A DNA stretch of 7,480 nucleotides from an uncultured Akkermansia sp. (GTDB lineage: Bacteria; Verrucomicrobiota; Verrucomicrobiia; Verrucomicrobiales; Akkermansiaceae), in assembly GCA_947585525.1 (NCBI GenBank), contig CANPXA010000085.1, positions 1-7,480 on the forward strand. Direction: 5' to 3'. Of the stretch, positions 1 through 5,674 are shown one piece after another. The notes beneath the pieces are model-generated. The model ran no database searches, had not been told where the DNA came from, and was given only the letters and a program-made list of their open reading frames with translations. Numbering within the stretch: position 1 is the stretch's first letter; the number at the start of each line of letters is the position of its first letter. The position numbers were made by a program, and so were the translations under genes.

Positions 1-334
1 AGCTCGGTCTCACTTCTCCGACCAACAAGTGCGCCGCACTCACTCCGGCCGCCACGTGTCGAGCTCGCGCCAGGGGTTGTTCATCTCCGGCTTGAGCAAA
101 AAGTTGCGCTCCATCTACCCTGATTGCAAGTCCACGCGCGGGATCCAGCTTCACGGCTTCGAGCTTCAGGTAAACCCCTTGTTCCGCCGCCTTTTCCTCC
201 ACGTATCGAACCACTCGTTCAGGAAAGCCTTGCGTGGACAACCACACCACCGTCAAACTCACGATGAGGAAGATCAAAAGGCATACCGTAGGCAGCACAG
301 ACCCGACGCGCCGTATGGTTATCCTTCCTGCCAT
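1..334 (-). CDS. AsmA/TamB-like membrane-anchored protein, N-terminal part (truncated by left window edge)
   Basis: An open frame starts at ATG 334-332 and runs off the left edge, giving 111 visible codons. An in-frame TAA at 358-356 limits the start; the only alternative is a TTG at 349. A purine stretch GAGAG lies 5 nt upstream of the ATG as a weak ribosome binding site. The product has a basic N-terminus (AGRITIRRVGS), one hydrophobic segment at about residues 12-33 (LPTVCLLIFLIVSLTVVWL), then FPERVVRYVEEKAAEQGVYL and a beta-like stretch with KLDPARGLAIRVDGAQLF. A single N-terminal anchor followed by a short helix and a 'V.LDP.RGL.I.V.G..L' strand pair is the usual opening of AsmA, DUF3971 and TamB-like proteins, long periplasmic beta-rich proteins linked to lipid transport and outer-membrane assembly. 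It starts 29 nt after the rbfA stop, so it is probably cotranscribed with nusA-infB-rbfA. The family call rests only on the N-terminus; the body is outside the window. Confidence 0.6.
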   Translation of the reverse strand, partial: MAGRITIRRVGSVLPTVCLLIFLIVSLTVVWLSTQGFPERVVRYVEEKAAEQGVYLKLEAVKLDPARGLAIRVDGAQLFAQAGDEQPLARARHVAAGVSAAHLLVGEVRPS

Positions 335-363
335 GGTTGCTCTCTGCAAGAGGGGTTAGCCCT

Positions 364-750
364 TCATATCTCCGGATCGCTCTCGCCCTCCGGCAAGCGC
401 GGAGCCTTCGGCAAGTTCTTCTCTATATCATCAAGTAAATTCACCATGTCCACTCCACGTTGCGCCGAATCATCATGTCTGAAACTCAACTTCGGAGTGT
501 GACGCAACACGACCCGCCTCGCCAACGCTCCCTGAATCATCCCCCTGTATCGACTCAGTTTCTCTACGACGCTCCCGGCCGTCATCTTCCCAACAACCCC
601 CACCCACACGCGCGCCTCCCTCAGATCCTCCGTCACCTCTACATCCAGGATTGAAACGATGGTGCCGGGCCACTCAAACTCTCGCTGCACATACGACCCT
701 ATCTCCCGCTTCAGCAACTCATTCACTTTATCTAAGCGGTGTGTTGGCAT
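364..750 (-). CDS. rbfA: Ribosome-binding factor A (30S maturation)
   Basis: A 128-residue protein of RbfA type and typical family length. RbfA is a small KH-fold (type II KH) factor that binds the free 30S subunit near the 5' end of 16S rRNA and acts in late 30S maturation and cold adaptation. Recognisable parts are the N-terminal helix THRLDKVNELLKREIGSYV, the strand-turn VEVTEDLREARVWVGVVG (about residues 37-54), and the C-terminal RHTPKLSFRHDDSAQRGVDM (about 83-102), matching the family's 'R..P.L.F..D.S...G' block. I chose ATG 750 because family members begin just before this first helix. The frame is open further upstream to a GTG at 795, which would overlap infB by 37 nt and add 15 unlike residues. 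The infB stop (761-759) is 8 nt upstream, so translational coupling to infB is likely; no strong Shine-Dalgarno is visible. The C-terminal tail (LPEGESDPEI) is acidic. Confidence 0.95.
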   Translation of the reverse strand: MPTHRLDKVNELLKREIGSYVQREFEWPGTIVSILDVEVTEDLREARVWVGVVGKMTAGSVVEKLSRYRGMIQGALARRVVLRHTPKLSFRHDDSAQRGVDMVNLLDDIEKNLPKAPRLPEGESDPEI

Positions 751-758
751 CGTCTGAT

Positions 759-2870
<2,112 letters not shown>

Positions 2871-2892
2871 GTGTTCTCGTTCGTCTTTCTGG

Positions 2893-4179
2893 TTAGTTGT
2901 TTCTAGCGGCTTGCAAAATCTTTTCGGCTTCCTCCTCCGTGATACCGAGAGCCTCCATCAGGTCTTCCTTCTGCCCATATGCGGCAATTCCCTCCACGGT
3001 CGTAAATCCCGCCTGCACCATGGCGCTGGCCAAACTATCCGTGATGTTCAATTTCTGCGCGAGCTCACTGGCACCCTCCTGGGCCTGCGCCTCCAGTGCC
3101 GCCCGGCTGTCGTGCGCCTCGACCCGCACATCCCACCTCTCCTCCGGCGTCGAGATCAACCGCGCCGTGAGTCGCACGTTCTGCCCCTTGCGTCCCTTGG
3201 CCTTCGCCGCAGCCTTGTCGTCCTCCACGTAAACAGTCACCACGCGCGCAGCCTCATCAACATCGATACGCACCGGGTCAATCGGCGCCAGGGATTCTTT
3301 CACCATCTCTCCCTTGTCCTCGGTGTACTCCAAAATGTCAACTTTTTCGTGATTCAGTTCGTTCACCACATTCTTTACCCGCGACCCGCGGATGCCCACA
3401 CACGCCCCTATCGGGTCCACATTCGCATCGTGGCTCCTCACCACCAGTTTGCTCCTGTAACCGGCCTCGCGCACAACCGTCACGATTTCCACCGAGTGCT
3501 CCGCGATCTCAATCACCTCACTCTCAAATAAACGACGCACCAAATTCGGATGGCTGCGCGACAAGATCAGCTCATTGCCCCTCGACCCATCCCTCACTTC
3601 TACCACATAGAATCTCAACTTGTCTCCCGCATTGTATTCCTCACCGGGGATGCGCTGACGACTCAGCAAAAGGCCCTCGAATTTTTCCACCTCCACAATC
3701 ACATCCCCTTTGTCGTACCTCTTGACAGTACCCGTTACAAGCTCCCCTACCCGATCCTTAAACGCCTCCGCCAGCATCTCTTGCTCGGCTCGACGTATCC
3801 TCTGCTGCATCGTCTGCCTCGCCGTCTGGACGGCTATCCTGCCAAAATCTTTCGGCGTCACATTGACTGACACACTATCCCCGACATTGATCTGTCTCCC
3901 GCTCTTACTCGCCACGTGCTGCGCCGTGGAGAGCTTGATCTCATTGAAGGGATCAGTCATCTGGTCATCTTCCACCACCCGCATGGTCGCCTTGATCTTC
4001 ACACTCCCTTTCTGGGGTATCACTACGGCTCTCAAGTCATGGATTCTGTCCGCCCCCGGCACCATCTTCGAGTACGCCGTCAAAAACGACGCCTCCAGTG
4101 CCTGTATCACCCGCTCGCGAGTCAGGTCTTTCTCCCTCACGTAATAATCGATCAACGCTGTGATGTCTGTCGTGGCCAT
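2893..4179 (-). CDS. nusA: Transcription termination/antitermination factor NusA
   Basis: A 428-residue NusA, which binds RNA polymerase and nascent RNA and controls pausing, intrinsic termination and antitermination. Domains: RNAP-binding N-terminal domain (about 1-140, starting TDITALIDYYVREKDLTRERVIQALEAS when read in pieces), S1 domain (about 144-207, VGELVTGTVKRYDKGDVIVEV), KH1 (about 210-285, with DPIGACVGIRGSRVKNVVNEL, again read in pieces), KH2 (about 295-345, with GRKGQNVRLTARL), and one short helix-hairpin-helix module at the C-terminus (about 379-426, LGITEEEAEKILQAA). E. coli NusA has two acidic C-terminal repeats and 495 residues; this protein has only the short module. I chose ATG 4179 because the family starts a few residues before the first helix. 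The frame is open upstream to a TTG at 4242, but that segment reads through the leader terminator and is not NusA-like. nusA is the first gene of its operon; no rimP lies upstream. Confidence 0.97.
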   Translation of the reverse strand: MATTDITALIDYYVREKDLTRERVIQALEASFLTAYSKMVPGADRIHDLRAVVIPQKGSVKIKATMRVVEDDQMTDPFNEIKLSTAQHVASKSGRQINVGDSVSVNVTPKDFGRIAVQTARQTMQQRIRRAEQEMLAEAFKDRVGELVTGTVKRYDKGDVIVEVEKFEGLLLSRQRIPGEEYNAGDKLRFYVVEVRDGSRGNELILSRSHPNLVRRLFESEVIEIAEHSVEIVTVVREAGYRSKLVVRSHDANVDPIGACVGIRGSRVKNVVNELNHEKVDILEYTEDKGEMVKESLAPIDPVRIDVDEAARVVTVYVEDDKAAAKAKGRKGQNVRLTARLISTPEERWDVRVEAHDSRAALEAQAQEGASELAQKLNITDSLASAMVQAGFTTVEGIAAYGQKEDLMEALGITEEEAEKILQAARNN

Positions 4180-4211
4180 AGCTTTTTTCTCGTTCTCGTT
4201 CCGCCGTCCAT

Positions 4212-4239
4212 AAAAAAAGAGCGGGCCACCGACCCGCCC
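4212..4239 (-). terminator. Intrinsic terminator in the nusA leader (probable attenuator)
   Basis: The minus-strand RNA can form a stem GGGCGGGTC / GGCCCGCTC with a GGT triloop: 9 bp, of which the first seven next to the loop are GCGGGTC with GGCCCGC, including two G-U pairs in the full stem. Seven consecutive U (4218-4212) follow directly. This is the classical Rho-independent form. It lies about 24 nt after the predicted transcription start and ends 32 nt before the nusA ATG. No coding region points at it from upstream, because the next gene (holA) is divergent. It therefore most likely controls read-through into nusA-infB-rbfA, or stops antisense transcription from the holA side. Attenuation is an inference. 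Confidence 0.75.
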
Positions 4240-4269
4240 CAATCTTACGTCAGACCGGAACTTGCCATC

Positions 4270-4298
4270 ATATTACCCTCCCCTCCCCTCCTTGTCAA
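4270..4298 (-). promoter_or_regulatory. Predicted sigma70-type promoter of the nusA-infB-rbfA operon
   Basis: On the minus strand, TTGACA (4298-4293) is followed by a 17-bp spacer and TAATAT (4275-4270). The -35 is a perfect consensus, the spacing is optimal and the -10 differs from TATAAT at two positions. A start site 7 nt downstream would be the A at about 4263, giving an 84-nt leader before the nusA ATG. The spacer is almost pure G/A with repeated GGGGA units. A shifted -10 (TATGAT, 4272-4267) would need a 20-bp spacer and is less likely. Confidence 0.8.
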
Positions 4299-4300
4299 GA

Positions 4301-4333
4301 CAAATTTCCTCGGAACAAAATGCCAGAAATTTG
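4301..4333. repeat. 8-bp inverted repeat upstream of the nusA -35 (possible operator or UP-like region)
   Basis: CAAATTTC at 4301-4308 and its exact reverse complement GAAATTTG at 4326-4333 are separated by 17 bp, so their centres are 25 bp apart. The right boundary of the nusA -35 element (4298) is 2 bp away, which puts the repeat at roughly -38 to -70 of that promoter. The A/T tracts could serve as an UP element, or the two arms as a dimeric regulator site. No known operator was recognised. Confidence 0.4.
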
Positions 4334-4420
4334 AAAGACGGCATGGCGTAACCACCAACCTTTCTAATTTCTCTTCACTTCTATTCCCGAAAATTCCGCT
4401 GCGCTTTCGCTCCGCATCTC

Positions 4421-4435
4421 CGCGCCGGAGGCGCG
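4421..4435. repeat. GC-rich hairpin
   Basis: CGCGCC (4421-4426), a GGA loop and GGCGCG (4430-4435) form a perfect 6-bp stem. No U tract follows on either strand, so it is not a standard terminator. It lies at the end of a GC-rich patch (about 4396-4436) inside the nusA/holA intergenic region and has no assigned role. Confidence 0.35.
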
Positions 4436-4444
4436 CTAACATTC

Positions 4445-4472
4445 AAATCGTAAATCGTAAATCGTAAATCGT
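4445..4472. repeat. Heptamer tandem repeat, four perfect AAATCGT copies
   Basis: Four exact, contiguous copies of AAATCGT occupy 4445-4451, 4452-4458, 4459-4465 and 4466-4472. A fifth, broken copy (AAATAGC, 4473-4479) runs directly into the left arm of the following hairpin. Non-coding 7-bp tandem arrays resemble the short tandemly repeated repetitive sequences known from cyanobacteria. Here the array is single and its function is unknown. Confidence 0.9.
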
Positions 4473-4477
4473 AAATA

Positions 4478-4503
4478 GCAAACGCATTTCCTAATGCGTT
4501 TGC
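4478..4503. repeat. Perfect 11-bp inverted repeat (hairpin) upstream of holA
   Basis: GCAAACGCATT (4478-4488) and AATGCGTTTGC (4493-4503) are exact reverse complements around a TCCT loop. On the plus strand no U tract follows. On the minus strand the stem is followed by TATTTACGATTT, which is only a weak terminator tail. It could be a regulator site, an RNA stem, or a block to antisense transcripts leaving holA. It lies 32 bp before the first plausible holA ATG and just before its putative -35. Confidence 0.85.
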
Positions 4504-4517
4504 CCGGCTCTCTGTGC

Positions 4518-4546
4518 TTGCGCGGGAGGATAAGATGTGCTATGCT
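4518..4546 (+). promoter_or_regulatory. Possible extended -10 promoter for holA-mnmG
   Basis: TTGCGC (4518-4523) is a weak -35 (three of six matches). A 17-bp spacer follows, then TGC and TATGCT (4541-4546), an extended -10 with a good hexamer. The predicted start would fall at about 4553, which is the A of an in-frame holA ATG. The element overlaps the alternative Shine-Dalgarno and ATG at 4525-4537, so the two readings compete. Confidence 0.35.
4525..4529 (+). promoter_or_regulatory. Shine-Dalgarno sequence for the holA ATG at 4535
   Basis: GGAGG sits 5 nt before ATG 4535 and is the only strong Shine-Dalgarno in the window. It favours 4535 as the holA start, provided transcription begins upstream of 4525. 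Confidence 0.5.
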
Positions 4547-5650
4547 GAGGGCATGGGAGAAGGGCATTCAAGCTACGTGTATTATGGGAGTGATGAAGGA
4601 GCGGCGGCAGCGGCGGCGGCGGGAAAATATGCACAACTTACTGCCGGTGAAGAAGGTTGGGGGAATGAGGTGATTGATGGGTCTGTGGGGACAGTGGATG
4701 ATGCCGTGTCCTGCCTGCGTCGGACGTGCGATGCCTTGCAAATGATGAGCATGTTCGGCGGCAAAAAGGTAATCTGGCTTAAAGGAGCCACCTTCATGAG
4801 CGACAGCGCAAGCGGCGCCCGCAGTGAAGCGGTACAGGGCGCTCTTGAGGAACTCGTCGATGTGATGAGTAAGATGCCTGCTGAAACTTTCCTCGTGCTG
4901 CAGGCGACAGAGATGGACAAGCGCCGCAGTTTCTTCAAAAAGATGGCTTCTGCCGCCCACATGGAAGAATTCGCCGGCATCGATATCACCCAGGAGGGTT
5001 GGGAAGCTGAGGTAGCCTCGCTCACGCTTAAGTTGGCGCAGCAGCGCGGATTGCGCTTTGACAACGCTGCCATGGATCTCTTCGTGCAAAGAGTTAACGA
5101 GGGCACCCGGCAGATCGCCAACGAACTCGACAAACTGGATGTTTACCTGGGAGAGGAACGCCGCACCGTAGAGGAGCGGGATATCGAACTCATGGTGCCC
5201 ATCTCCCGTCATGGCGTCATTTTCGAAATCTCACGCGCCATTGAACGCCAAAATGCAAAACTCGCCATCCGCCTCATCAACGAGCAACTCTCCCAAGGTG
5301 AACAGGGCGTCACCATCATCCGCGCAGCCATCATTCCCACCGTGCGCAGTCGCTACTGCGCGCGTTTGCTCACCGACACGTTTCGTCTCAACGCCACCGG
5401 CGGCTACCGCTCCTTTGAGAGCGCTCTGAACCGCTTGCCCGCCCAAGCTCGCAAGCTCCTCCCCTTGAAAAAAGATGGGAGCATAAGCTGTTACGGAATC
5501 TACCAAGCCGCCCGCAGTCTCGGCAAACTCTCCCTCTCCAAGGCCAAACAACATTTGCTCGCCTGCGCCAAAGCCGACCTCCAACTCGTTTCCACCCAGC
5601 TCGATACCAAAGATGTGCTCCATAAGCTCATCATTGCTCTCACGGCCTAG
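4535..5650 (+). CDS. holA: DNA polymerase III subunit delta
   Basis: A 371-residue protein (365 if it starts at ATG 4553) with the layout of the delta subunit. Delta is the clamp-loader arm that opens the beta sliding clamp during replication. Numbering from ATG 4553: the opening strand YVYYGSDEG (about 8-16); FGGKKVIWLKGATF (about 68-81), matching the family's 'F..kr.v.l...' block; TFLVLQATEMDKRRSFFKKM (about 112-131), matching 'LvL....lDkr....k.l'; the AAA+ lid segment with NEGTRQIANELDKLDVYLG (182-200); and the C-terminal collar helices from about 218 (GVIFEISRAIERQNAKLAIRL, read in pieces) to the end. Delta is an AAA+-fold protein that lacks a working ATP site, and no Walker A motif is seen here. 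Seven alanine codons (4601-4621) follow the first strand. The start is uncertain: ATG 4535 has a Shine-Dalgarno, whereas ATG 4553 could be leaderless; a GTG at 4514 is less likely. mnmG follows after 24 nt. Confidence 0.88.
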   Translation: MCYAEGMGEGHSSYVYYGSDEGAAAAAAAGKYAQLTAGEEGWGNEVIDGSVGTVDDAVSCLRRTCDALQMMSMFGGKKVIWLKGATFMSDSASGARSEAVQGALEELVDVMSKMPAETFLVLQATEMDKRRSFFKKMASAAHMEEFAGIDITQEGWEAEVASLTLKLAQQRGLRFDNAAMDLFVQRVNEGTRQIANELDKLDVYLGEERRTVEERDIELMVPISRHGVIFEISRAIERQNAKLAIRLINEQLSQGEQGVTIIRAAIIPTVRSRYCARLLTDTFRLNATGGYRSFESALNRLPAQARKLLPLKKDGSISCYGIYQAARSLGKLSLSKAKQHLLACAKADLQLVSTQLDTKDVLHKLIIALTA

Positions 5651-5674
5651 GTATCGCGTCCCTCATTCTCGCTC

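Larger units (their letters stand above)
4180..4534. other. Divergent intergenic region between nusA and holA
   Basis: A 355-bp region with outward transcription on both sides and no convincing gene. From left to right it contains the nusA leader with its terminator (4180-4263), the nusA promoter (4270-4298), an AAATTT inverted repeat (4301-4333), a stretch without recognised signals (about 4334-4395), a GC-rich patch with a small hairpin (about 4396-4436), the AAATCGT array, a perfect 11-bp hairpin and the putative holA promoter. It has no DnaA-box cluster that I could see. Confidence 0.8.

Noticed and set aside
29..502. 157-codon plus-strand open frame at the left end
   Set aside because: It overlaps the N-terminus of the AsmA-like gene and the end of rbfA in antisense, and its sequence is low-complexity and Arg/Ser/His-rich.
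4154..4211. Possible 19-codon upstream frame starting at the ATG after the U tract (minus strand)
   Set aside because: There is no ribosome binding site (it follows the U tract directly), and it is out of frame and overlaps nusA. It was considered as a leader peptide but is unsupported.
4180..4242. NusA extension to a TTG at 4242
   Set aside because: The extra residues are encoded by the terminator stem and U tract and do not resemble NusA; ATG 4179 fits the family start.
4245..4442. 65-codon minus-strand open frame upstream of nusA
   Set aside because: It contains the nusA promoter and the AAATTT inverted repeat and has no family resemblance.
4445..4503. CRISPR array
   Set aside because: The repeat is only 7 bp and contiguous with no spacers, and no cas gene is present.
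4180..4534. Chromosome replication origin (divergent genes, mnmG nearby, short repeats)
   Set aside because: mnmG is often near oriC, but no TTATCCACA-like DnaA boxes or cluster of them are visible, and no dnaA or dnaN is present.
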